This document shows, piece by piece, positions 17,303 to 27,623 of a stretch of DNA of 64,000 nt. The translations under genes were made by a program, and so were the position numbers. The DNA lies in assembly GCA_013396755.1 (NCBI GenBank), contig VWZF01003192.1:501720-565719 (forward strand), read 5' to 3'. The notes beneath the pieces were generated by a model. It saw only the letters and a list, made by a program, of their open reading frames with translations, did no database searches and was not told where the DNA came from. How positions within the stretch are numbered: the first letter of the stretch is position 1; every line of letters begins with the position of its first letter. Source of the DNA: Sclerurus mexicanus (lineage: Eukaryota > Chordata > Aves > Passeriformes > Furnariidae).

Positions 17303-20300
17303 CTGTGGAGAGGGAGAGAGGCAGGGTGGGCAGCTGCTTCACCAGGCACCCCGAGCCCCCATCCACTGTCAGCCCCCTTCATACTGCCCCACTGCCCATG
17401 GCACAGGACCCTTGGCATGGCCCTGCCCAGGTGGGTGTCCCCCCACCACCCACCACTGCTCTCCTAAAGCTGAGCTTGTAGGTAAGCACAGAGTCAGCTC
17501 CTTACAAGGATCAGGTCTTGAGTTTTAAAGGAGCTAATTGTGTTTTGGTGCCGGCACTGAGCACTTGAACAGTGGCTGGCCCATGACTCCCTCAAGGAGA
17601 CACATCTATTAAGGTTCTTGTGCAGCAGAGGAGAACTTCATCCATGCGTCCATCTGTCCACCCACCCACCTCCTTGGAGCTCCTACTGAGCTTCAGTGGA
17701 TTCACTCCCATTTCCTTTTCTGGATACCAAGGCTGGGCGGGACAGCACTAGATATGGGATTTCTCCCCACTGGCAGGGGGCCACATCTCCATTACTTAAC
17801 CCCCATAAAACTAATTAATTAATTGCCAAGCTGCCAGGAGCATTATTATAGCAATGACTTTCTCTGTGCTCTTGCTCAAGGGCAAGGAGAGGGGCCACCC
17901 AGGGGGCCCAGCCTGTCGGGTGCTGGAGCGTGGGGCTGTACAGGCCAGTACCTGCTCCCGGCCAATGTCCACTGGCTCCTCGAAGACAGTCCAGACGACG
18001 ACCTCGCTGCAGTCGGGGGTGGTGAGGGAGCCCTGGTAGCGGTAGTACCCGGAGAGCCGGCCGGCTCGCGGCAGCAGCGTGCTCAGGCGGAAGGTGGAGG
18101 CCAAATCCACAGAATCCCCTGTGGGGCAAGACATGGGCACTCAGCCCTGTCCCCTGCCAGGGGTGCGGTGGGGACAGTGGGGCGATCCCAGTTTCCCTTC
18201 AGCCAGGTGGACCCACAGACTGACAGGCCCCCCACCCAACCTGCCCTCCCACACCAGCGTCTCCCCTTTCTGCCCTGCCCCAATGAGGAGGCAACTCACC
18301 AGCATGGGAGACATTCCTCAGCCCCACCAGGATGGTGTTGTAGTTGGTGTTAGGGCTTTCAGAGACCTGTGGAGGGGGAGAACAAGCGGCTGCGGGGAGG
18401 CAGGGCCTGGGAAGAGCAGAGCCGCGTTATCCTGTCCTGCTGAGCACCTGCAGGCAGAGCTGGCCCTGCCCCACATTGTTGCAGAGCAGTGGAAAAGGGT
18501 TCCCAGCCAGCACCGGCTTGCACAAAGTCAGTGGGATGGCACCTTTCACCACTGAGGCTCCCCAGCACCTCCTGGCCTCAACCCAACCTTCCTGCCCCTT
18601 CTCACTCCCGCAAGGCACCCATGCGATGCTCCCCCAGCTGCACCACCAGCACCCTGTTTCTAGGGGATCCGTCTTGCCAGCAGCATGAGCCCCTGCAGAC
18701 CCACCTGGAAGAAGAAGCCGAGGACAGCCAGCCCGTTGGGATGCCCCTTGGCCTCTGCTAGCGTCCGGTACTTGCCATTCATGTGGACGATGTGCAGCTG
18801 AAAAAGCACAGAGGAGCCAAGCATGGACAGCAACACCCTAGCAACAGGGCACTCTCCTATGGATCCTTCTGGCCAGCCTGGGGTGACTGGACACTGAGTC
18901 AACCCCTCCCAGAAAAGCCCCCCTGGTCCCACTGGCACATCTGTTGGGTGGTTGCTTGGAGGATCAAAGTGCCCCCATGAAGCGATCATCCTTTGAAGGG
19001 TGTGCAAAATGGGGCCAGCAGTCCCAGGGTGCTCACCAGCCAAACAACATAAATTCTGCCTTCCTCTGGCAGATAATGAATATTTCAGAGGTGCAGAGCC
19101 TCTTTCACCCAGAAGGATCCCAATGTGCTTGGCACAGCATGCTCCCACATGCTCTCACTTGCATTCACTAACTCAGTGTGTGGTCCTGGCAGGGCACAGA
19201 GCCCCCCAGACACTGCTGAGTGCCCTGGATGAGGCAGCTTGGCCCACACAAAGTAAAGAAACACCTTGAGTCTCACATCAACTGCTTTTTCACCACTCAG
19301 GTGCCTGTGCAGGAGCTCAGTTGAACCCACTAGTGTAGCACCACAGAGCCCAGTCACCTGCTGCCTGGCAGCCTTGGGACGCCCCAGCATCACCCCTTCT
19401 CACCACACTGAGGACTTGGGCCAGCCAGAGCATGATGGGGGCTTTTTCTCACCTACCTCCATGGGGAGCTGGTGCCCGTCGAGGGTGTGCTCAGAACCAT
19501 TCCCAGCTGGGCTGCCCCAGTGGAAGTGGAGCTGGAGCGCACGGTACCTGCCAGGGAGGCCCCCACCGCTGATGGTGATGTGCTCAGTGGCCGACTCGCT
19601 TGCCAGGCTCAGCATCACTGCAAGGGCAGCAGGACAGGGTGAGGAGGGGGCTTAGGATAGGGGACACCTGGCACGCCTGGGCATCTTTTTGCCCACCTTC
19701 ATCCCAGCTCTAACACAAACCCACGGGGCAGGAGCCGCACAGGACCCTGCAGCACGAGGGCAGGAGCACCCGGGAGTGGCAGCAGAGCCAAGCCCAAGAG
19801 GGGATGGTGACCAGGGAGCAGGGACAGCGGAAGATGCCACAGCACGCACCTGTGTGCCCGTTGTTAGTCAACCTCCACTTGCCGGGTGGAGCCTGGTCGT
19901 AGCCCTCAAAGAGGATGTCCCCAAGGCCACTGTCCCGCTGCAGCCGGCGCCTGTCGATGTTCACAGGGGACTGCTTGTCACCACCGCATGTGGCTTTCAG
20001 CTCCTTCCAGTGGCTGGGCCCTGGGGAGGAGGAGCAGGGGCACCACAGGCAGCCACTGAGAAACTGCCACCCCCAGGCGGGACCCAAGGCCACGGGTGGT
20101 TGTGTCCTCAGCCAGCCCTGCTCTCACTGCCAGCCCAGTTGTTCTCACTTGCATCCCATGGGAGCTGCCCTCCTGCCTAGCTGAGCTTCCTCCCTATCGA
20201 TGAGCAGGGGCTTATTGCAGCCTCATCCATAATTCAGCAGGATTTCCTCAAGGGGCCAGGGGTTATTTTTAGCCTGGCAGCAGCATCCCTCCCTCCACGC

Positions 20301-23300
20301 TGCCACTGGTGAAGGGCAGACCTTTCTCCCAGACCCTTCTGCCTATCCATGGGTTTTAGCAAGGCTTAGCCTACCCACACTGGTTCTGTCCAGCTGTTAC
20401 AGGTGACAGTGCATCCTGGCCACACAACTCGTCCTGGGGCAAATCCTACACTGGGTCCCGTGTGACCACACGGTGTCCATCAGCAACTCCTGGGGTGGGA
20501 GGTGCTGTGTGAGGATGTGGCAACACTGACAGCCAGTCTGACCCACTGCCAACCCACAGTGCTGCCTGGGGGCCGTGAGCAGACATCCCCATGACTGTCA
20601 CCATGGCCAGACCACACACTCCATATATGTAGCTTCAGCATATATGTAGCATCAGCCCAGCATCAACTCTTCTTGCAACACCTGTTGCATCCACCCTGCT
20701 GGTCACTGCTCCAGTGTGGCTGCCATGATACCTTGCTCCTTCACCTGGTGCAGCCCAGGCTGCAGGTGTTGGCACTGGGCACTGCCAGTAGAGGGGCTCA
20801 GTCGCAGCCAGGAAATGGGAGTTCCCTCAATGTCTCCAATCCTGCCCACCCAGGGCACCTCCAGTCCCACGGGAGCTCAGCACATCCCTCTGCAGACACC
20901 ACTGGCTCTGCTCTGGCACACATTATGGCACAAACCCTTTGGCTACAGCCAGGGCTTGGGGAACTGTTGCCTCAGCAGTGCCCCATGGTTCAGCTCTGAC
21001 GTTTATCTTCCTCTTGGGCAGACAAAACCACAGTCGTTTGTGGGCTGAATCCCACCTCCTGCCTCCTTGGGCTCAGCCTTGTCCCTTTATGTTCTTCTGT
21101 CACTATTCTGGGCACCCTTTTTGCCTGGAAGCCCTGGGAGTCGAAGCCTGGCTGTGCCAGCATCCCACCAGCCTCCTGGCATGGTGTTACTGGGTAGCCT
21201 GACAAATTACCTGGTGGGACCATTACCAAATTACCTTAAGGGACCATTCCACATGGCTCTGCCGCAGGCCCACAGCCAGTTCCATGCTGCCCAAGCCGCT
21301 TCCCACCGGCCCTTCACCCCTGCCAAAACCTGTCCTCACCACCCTGACAACATTAAACTGGGTAAGACCAAGCCTTGGTCCGACAGGGATGAGCGGAGCC
21401 CAGCAATCCACACTCACCAGCCACGGGGCATGTAAACCTAAGAGCTATAAAACAGTTGGGCCATAACAGCTGATTAAATGCTTGATGATCTTTAATTAAC
21501 CTCTTACAAGCTATTTTCTTGTTTTGAGACAAAGTGCCCCCAGGCATGCTTCCCTCCCCAGTCAGTCAGGCGGGGCTGCTGCCTGCCCAAAAGGAGCTGT
21601 CCCTCTTCCACCTGGGCCCCTGAGCCTCCCACACTCCTTGCTCCCTGTGCTACACTGGGGTTTCTAATGGCATATTTTAAATCCAGGATTTATTTCAGGT
21701 GAAAGAGGGAAAGCTGGTGCTGTCCCAGGAGCACCCAGACCTGGCTGGGGTGAGGGGTGAGGCCGAGTCACTCTGAGGGGCTCAGGTGCTTGTCAAGTCT
21801 CTACACCAGCACACCCAAAACACCAGCCCACTCTAACCATTCCCACTTTGGTGTGATATGGGGGGATTTGCCCTTTCCCAAGCCATGCTTCCCACTGCAA
21901 CCCTGCTGATGTTGCCCACAGTGCCCTTGGGCGGGCTCTGTGGGGTCCAAGTCCTGCACAGCCCCAACACCCCCCATCCCACACTTGGCACCACTTACCG
22001 CATTGAGGGTCCTGTGAGTCGTAACACCACTGCCCTGCAGGAGAAAGGAGAGCTCAGGGCAGGTGATGGAGACAGACACCCCTTCCCAAACACACACACG
22101 GCCGTGCCCAGCCCCCCAGCAGTGAGGACATCCCTCATTGCAGTCTGGGGTCCCGCCGACACGTGTGTTCATCCCAGTTATTTTTGGCTGGTGTTTTCGC
22201 ACCCTCTCTGCCACCCCCAGCCACTCCACAGGGAAACCTCCTTCAGAATCACTCTGCTCCAAGGCAGCCAAGCCTCACTGTGCTCCTTCCCCAGCTACTG
22301 TGGGGCCATCCCCCTCCTTACCCATCCTCCCAAGGCAGCCTCATACCCCACAGCAGATGCCTTGCAGCCCTCCAGCAGCCGTGGGTGAGTGGGAGCCGAG
22401 GGGGGCTGTCACAGCCCTCGCTGGTGCTCCCCGTGGCTCCCACGGGTGGGTTGGCAGCAGCAGGCGGTCGCTGGGGGCCGCAGCAGGCAGGCAGTGGGCA
22501 GGCCCTCACCCACGCTGCAGGGGTGATGGTTTATCCCATCACTCAGGGCCACCTCAGCCAGAGCTGCCGAACTCCCACCAGCTGCCCGCGCTTGGGTGGC
22601 TGTGGGGACCATGCGCTCGATGACAAGTGCTGGCGCAGCAGACACAGGGATGCCAAGGGGATGCTGAGAAAGCCGGAGCCCTGTTCCTGCTCTGCTACCT
22701 GCACATCTGCCCAGGACCAGCAGCTCTGCAATGGGAGCAGGGGAGTGCACCCCTTCCCTCCTCAGCTTCCCATCCTGCTCCTGGCAACCAGGAGCAACCT
22801 GGTGTTGCCCAGGGCCAGCCTACACCAACAGTCCTGCTGATGGCCGAGGGGCCGTGCCAGCGGGCCGGCTGCAGGGGAGCCGAGCCATGCTCTTGTGCCA
22901 GCAGGACAAAGACAGCCCTGCCTGCCTCCACCTGTGTTGCTCATGGCCTCAGCCTGCGGCACTGCATCCAAATTCTCTCTACAGTGATAAGAGAGACACC
23001 AGCCCCAGAGGAGAACGGGGAGCAGGACAGTGCAGGACTCGGACGGTCCCCAAGGCAGAGACCTCGGGGTACAGGGGGAAGCCGAGCTCCTGGAAAATCC
23101 TCAGACCTGCACGCACCAGCACTCGAGCATCCCCTGGCAGGAGTCAAGGTAGCGCTGGCCACCCCCAGCCTGACCCGAATGCAGGTGAGCACCCAGCGCC
23201 TCGGCCCGGGACGGCCGCGCGCGTTCGCTCGGAGGTTTCGCCCTCATTGGTGTTTCCCGATACTGTAGGTCTGTGGGGCGGATGGGCTCAAGCCCAAGAC

Positions 23301-23671
23301 CCCAGTGTCCCAAAGGGACCCTGGCCCGGCCACCACAGACAGCCCCGGGCGGGCTGAGACCTCCCGAGCCCAGCGGTGCACAGGGACATCCAGCTGCGGG
23401 GAGAGTGGTGGTGGGAGGACAGGAGTGGGCTCCCGGGTCAGACCAGATCCGCCAGTCCCTGTCTCCAACTCCCCCCGCCCGCATCACCTCACAGCACGTG
23501 GGAAGGGGATGGAACCAGCGGTGCCCCTCTGGGGCCCCCGCCCCACGCCCCCGTCCTCTCCCGCCGCGGGACCCCCGGCCCCGCCGCCCCGGGGCGCAGC
23601 TCACCTCCCGCGGCCGCTCGCACGACGAGAGGCAGAGTCAGGAAAGTTATGCCGAGGCCGGTGGGGCCCAT
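17084..23671 (-). CDS. CA15: Carbonic anhydrase 15-like, GPI-anchored (eight exons, complete)
   Basis: Reversible hydration of CO2 to bicarbonate at the outer face of the plasma membrane. Exons (transcript order): 23671-23605, 22034-21999, 20020-19850, 19617-19457, 18797-18705, 18366-18300, 18118-17952, 17302-17084; all joins have GT/AG borders and keep frame, giving 326 residues. A signal peptide starts MGPTGLGITFLTLPLVV. Zinc ligands are His122 and His124 (QLHFHWG) and His150 (HIVHMN); the proton-shuttle His is His90 (NNGHT), with Glu134 and Thr231 (SLTTPDC). Cys26/Cys34 (WCYDSQDPQC) and Cys46/Cys235 match the CA4-type disulfides. The C-terminus is hydrophobic (LLSPLLLLALLSLF), as for GPI attachment. 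N-glycosylation sites are NGS (131) and NVS (194). CA15 is preferred over CA4 because DGCR2 is the neighbour, as for mouse Car15. Confidence 0.93.
17952..18118 (-). CDS. CA15: CA15 exon 7 (substrate-pocket Thr)
   Basis: Encodes LSGYYRYQGSLTTPDCSEVV with the catalytic Thr and the Cys that pairs with Cys46, and ends DIGREQ. Borders are GCCCCACAG and GTACTGG. Confidence 0.93.
18300..18366 (-). CDS. CA15: CA15 exon 6
   Basis: VSESPNTNYNTILVGLRNVS and three further residues. Contains an N-glycosylation sequon NVS. Borders are CTCCACAG and GTGAGTTG. Confidence 0.91.
18705..18797 (-). CDS. CA15: CA15 exon 5 (third zinc histidine)
   Basis: 31 codons, LHIVHMNGKYRTLAEAKG and following, ending LGFFFQ. 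It carries the third zinc ligand. Borders are TTTTTCAG and GTGGGTCTG. Confidence 0.93.
19457..19617 (-). CDS. CA15: CA15 exon 4 (first two zinc histidines)
   Basis: Encodes the active-site strand YRALQLHFHWG and the Glu of GSEHT. Borders are CTTGCAG and GTAGGTGAG. Confidence 0.93.
19850..20020 (-). CDS. CA15: CA15 exon 3
   Basis: Encodes SHWKELKATCGGDKQSPVNI, the family signature of alpha carbonic anhydrases, and ends at NNGHT with the proton-shuttle His. Borders are CCTCCCCAG and GTGCGTGC. Confidence 0.93.
20185..21990 (-). other. CA15 intron 2
   Basis: Intron of about 2 kb without a recognised gene or repeat. A less GC-rich piece at 21420-21510 (AGCTATAAAACAGTTGG, TGATCTTTAATTAACC) differs in composition from its surroundings. 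Confidence 0.45.
21999..22034 (-). CDS. CA15: CA15 exon 2 (36 bases)
   Basis: A micro-exon encoding GQWCYDSQDPQC, the N-terminal disulfide loop characteristic of the CA4/CA15 subgroup. Borders are CTCCTGCAG and GTAAGTGG. Too short to show as an open frame. Confidence 0.92.
22035..23604 (-). other. CA15 intron 1
   Basis: Intron of 1.57 kb, becoming CpG-rich toward exon 1. Long open frames here are chance frames of GC-rich DNA. Confidence 0.55.
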
Positions 23672-24060
23672 GGCGGCGGGGGGCAGCGGGGGACCCCCGC
23701 ACTGCCCCGTCCCGTCCCTCCGCAGTGCGCCCGGCGAGCCCGGTGCTGGGCTGGGGCGGGCGGCAGCGCTGGCAGCGCCCGCAGCCCGGGAGATGCTCGG
23801 CTCCAGCCTGGGCTCTGCTCTTACATATTCATCACCCGGGCTGAGTTTTTAACTCCTCGGCTGCTAGGAGGGAGCGGGGAGAGCCCGGCCCCCGGCCAGC
23901 CCCCCGCGCCCGCCGGGTCCCTGCCCGCGGTGACAGGGACAGGGACAGGGACAGGCGGGGAGCAGGGGCTGGCGGAGCCCACGGGTGCAGCGCTGCTCGC
24001 CCCGCTCCCCGCCGAGGGGGTGTCCCCCCGGTACCATCCCGCTCTCCATCCCCAAAGCTG
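23500..24060 (-). promoter_or_regulatory. CA15: CpG island and likely promoter of CA15
   Basis: Dense CpG and GC-rich words over and upstream of exon 1. On the coding strand a TATA-like GAATATGTAAGAG lies about 155 bases before the ATG (around 23822-23830), embedded in the island. A GGGACA-type repeat (CAGGGACAGGGACAGGGACA) lies at 23933-23955. The TATA assignment is tentative. Confidence 0.6.
23605..23671 (-). CDS. CA15: CA15 exon 1 (signal peptide)
   Basis: ATG plus 21 further codons and one base. A hydrophobic core (ITFLTLPLVV) is followed by small residues (RAAAG), then donor GTGAGC. The context GCCATGG is a strong initiation site. Confidence 0.88.
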
Positions 24061-26390
24061 GGGTTCAGCAGCATCCCCGCTACGCCCCGTCCCACTCCCG
24101 CAGCGTGTGTTTCAGGGGCTGCCAGTAGGCAGAAGGAGCAGAAGGGGCTGGGGGCACCAGCTGTGCCCCATCCCCTCCCCACTCCTTACGGACACATGCT
24201 GTGGGACATACCCTCGCCCCCAGCTCTGGCAACTCCCCAGCCAGCAGTGGGTCCTGCATCTCCCACCCCTGAGCGTGGTGGCTCCCACCCGATGAGGGGC
24301 AGGCAGTGCCATGGGGACCCACAGACCAAACCCAGCCCACCCCTGCAAACAGAGGCCCAGGGAGCACCTCCGGGTGCCCTGTCCTCAGGGCTCAGGCGGC
24401 CTCCACAGCCAGACTACAGGGGACCCTCAGCCCCTGGGGTCACCAGGGAGCCTCAGGGTGGGGCAGGATTCAGCCCTGTCCCCTCAGCAGGTACAAGGCC
24501 ACGGTGGCTCGGGCTGTCACAGCCACGGGGCGCTGGCTGGCCAGGGCAGGGGGGCAGCGCTGGGGCACAAGCCTTACGCAGCCAGTGCAGGCATCCCATG
24601 CTGGTGGAGGCAGCTGTTCAGCTGCTCATCACAGAGTGAGCACACACCGTTCCCATTGCACCTGTCCAGGCAGGTTCCAGGGGAGCCAGGATCTCACCAA
24701 GGGAGCAGTGCTCTCTCAGCAGGCAGGTAGGAAGGGGGTGAGAACACAGGAGCATGGTGTTGTCACATTCTCCTAAAATATCCCTGCCGTGCTCAGGCAG
24801 CAGTGGAAAGGAGGCCACGGGGCCCAGACTGCAGCGCCCCTCGCAGGCACTTGGCCCTGGCCGGGAGCGCTGCCGAGCCAGTGCCAGGATGAACAAACCC
24901 AGCAGCAGTGCAAGGGCAGCGGGAAGCAGCCTCCTGCTGCCAGGTTGGCCGGGGATGGGCCCGGGCTCAGCGGAACCGCTTGGCTGCCATGTGCTACAAG
25001 GGGCTCATCCTCAGCAAGGGTTCTTTGGGGTACCTTTGTGCCCCGGGCAGCGCCCGCCCTGGGCAGGTGCTTGGGCAGCACCAAGCTGCATTTGGACCGC
25101 GGTGTGGGGTACAGAGGAGAGCAGCAGCACAGGTGTCCCCCGAGCTGCTCTGGATCAGCGCCATGGCTGACACTTGGCCCCCGCTCCGGGGATGAGGTAT
25201 TCTGCAGAGGGCTGTGGTCATCCTTCCGGACTGAGCCGCAAAGGGCGGGCCGGCGAGGCAGAGGGTCGCACCAGGTCTGCAGCCTGCTGTCGATTACTGC
25301 CAGGAAGGAGAGAAGCTGCTCTGGTACCTGCGAGACCAAAGCCTCCATTGGAGATGTGAGCCTGCCAAGTGGCACCTCTTCCACCACTCACAGTGGGACA
25401 GCCTATATTGCCAGGCAGCGAGAGAGAAGCCCAAGACTCATAGGGTCAGGAGCTGATGAGACCTCCCCACCCCATAGCTATTGCCCCCCCAGGATGGTTT
25501 TTTAGGTTTTCAGGCTTCTCTGGCAGGCATTTCTAGCAAGGAGGGCAAGAGCAGAGTGTGGCTCAGCATGGCCCCAACAAGAGACAGGAGTGGAGCGAGG
25601 AAGCAGAGGGGTCTTCAAGGCACGTGGAAAGGCAGCAGCAGCACCGAGGTGGTGTACCACACCCTGCTCCCCCCCATCCCCACTGCCCTGCTCCCCAGGG
25701 TTCACTGCTGGCTGCTGGCACCCGTGCCAGGCAGGAGCAACCTCCAGTTTCTATAGGAACCAGATCAAACCTTGAAATTGCCGGCTTTGCTGGTGTGGTG
25801 GTGGTGGTGCTGAGCCCACGGCCGATCCTGCAGCTCCGTGCTGTCCTCAGAGGGAGACACCACGTCCATCAGCCTGCCACCACGGAGCCAGCCGAGGTCC
25901 TCGCAGACACGCGTAGTCACAGCACCAAGGGCAAGAGCTGTGACAGGGGAAAAAATACCACTGAGGAATAAAAATAGTTACTTAAGCTGCAGCCATCGAT
26001 CAGTCGTGGGCACAGTGCCACCGTGCTGGGAACCCCCACCATGTGCACCGTCAGCAAGCCCTGTGCCAGCACACAGTGGAGGTGCCAAGAACAGCTCCTG
26101 GAGGTAAATCCTGCACAGCCGCCTGGGAGGGAGCCTGGCCGGGGACCCGGGCTGACAGGGACGGTGACAGAAGACTTGAGCCGCCAGGGTGTGGTTCACA
26201 TCACCCACGGGTGGATGCGTGAAAGGTTGTGGGCATCCAGAGAGGCAAGTGCCGCAGGGCGGTAAAGTTCCCAGGCAATAAATACTCCAGCCACTTCTGA
26301 TTTTCCATAAGGATCTCTGACCCCCATAATAAGCTGCTGGTAGCCCAGGCAGAGGGGCGGGAGCAGGGCAGGGAGCGCAGCCGGAGCAGG
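24061..26390. other. Intergenic sequence upstream of CA15
   Basis: GC-rich, no recognisable coding exon on either strand and no known repeat seen. Confidence 0.4.
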
Positions 26391-26399
26391 CACAAAGGA

Positions 26400-27300
26400 G
26401 GCTCTGTGGCCGGCAGATGCGCGCTGGCCGCACGGCGCTGCACAGCCCCTTCATTCATCCCACGCTCCCTCCGCCGCCGGGGGCAGCGACATCTCCCTCC
26501 CCACGGCCTGGCACCCCCGGGGGCACTGCCAGCACACGGCCCCTCCGCCTGTCGGACACGCTCCCCAGGCCCTGGCGCTCTCCCCGGGGCTGAGCGCCCC
26601 GGACACGCCGTGCTGAGCACAGCCGCTCACCGCCCTCCCGGGAAAACGCTTCTGAAGCTGCTAAGAGCAGGAGGCCGCCCGGCAATGCCCCGCCACAGCA
26701 CCGAGGGTCAGCACTGACAGGGCAGCCCCCCACACACGTGTGTCCCCGGGGAGCGGGGGTACCCTCGAGAGCTCCAGGCAATCCAGGCTGCTCCCGGAGG
26801 GAGCTGCCCTGTCCCCGGGCAACGAGGGGCAAGAGGGAAGGGCAAGTTGTATCTGCACAGGACCTTGCAGCACGAGCAGAGCCCCACGGGGTCCCTGCCG
26901 GACCGAGCCCCTCCAAACCCTCGCGACATCTCTCTGCTGCGGAGAGATGTTTGCCGCCCGCAGCCCAGCACGGGCTGCATCCCATCGCCCTCAGCTGAAC
27001 GAGCATCCCGCCGAGACGGAGCCCTGGCGCTGTGCTGGTTCAGACCCCGCAGCGACGGGGGCGGCTGCAGCGGCAGCTGCCCTCTGCAGGCACAGCAAAG
27101 CGGGGGCACAGCCCCCGCAGTGACGATGACACCGGCCCTGGACGGCTTTCAGCAGTGAACGCGTCCTGCGGCCCCGAGCGGGGCCGGGGCAGCCCCGCAG
27201 TGCTGCGGGGACTTGTTCCACAGCGCTCACGGCGAACCCTGCGTGCCCAGCAGCGCCTGGAAAACAGGGAGCTGGGGGTCCGGACCACCCTCTCCATCCA
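26400..27300. promoter_or_regulatory. Unassigned CpG-rich block
   Basis: High density of CG dinucleotides (for example GCGCACGGCGCTGC- and CCGCCGCCGGGGG-like words near 26430-26490 and CGAGCGGGGCCGGGGC near 27175) without an attached coding exon. It lies between the CA15 promoter and the 3' end of DGCR2. It may be a distal promoter, an untranslated first exon or a lncRNA start. Confidence 0.4.
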
Positions 27301-27617
27301 GCACAACCCCCTGCCCCGGGACTCAGCACCTTCCCACGCGTTTGGGAGGGCAGCAGGAACATACTGCACCTCACCTTCTTGGGTATAAACCCACGGCCTT
27401 CCTAAAATCACACTAATACAGGTAAATCCCACAGGCATTTGTACACACAGGGACTGTGGCAGCCTTCCTCTTCAAAGTTAAATGCATCTACTATCTTTTT
27501 GCAAGATCACAGCTCAGAAGTGTGATTTAACAAAGCCTTTCTTTGCAAGGTTAGGGAACCACACAGGCGCAGAAATCAGGAGACATTGGAACAGGACATT
27601 TCTCTTACAGAACACAA

Positions 27618-27623
27618 TTTATT
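27618..27623 (-). terminator. DGCR2: Probable poly(A) signal of DGCR2
   Basis: TTTATT on the + strand (AATAAA on the coding strand), followed on the coding strand by TG-rich sequence (TGTCCTGTTCC, CCTGTGTGG). It coincides with the change from AT-rich transcript-like DNA to GC-rich intergenic DNA. Earlier possible signals are at 29394-29399, 30214-30219 and 31151-31156. Confidence 0.55.

Noticed and set aside
23273..24295. 340-codon plus-strand frame across the CA15 promoter
   Set aside because: Low-stop GC-rich CpG-island DNA; it overlaps CA15 exon 1 on the other strand and has no recognisable domain.
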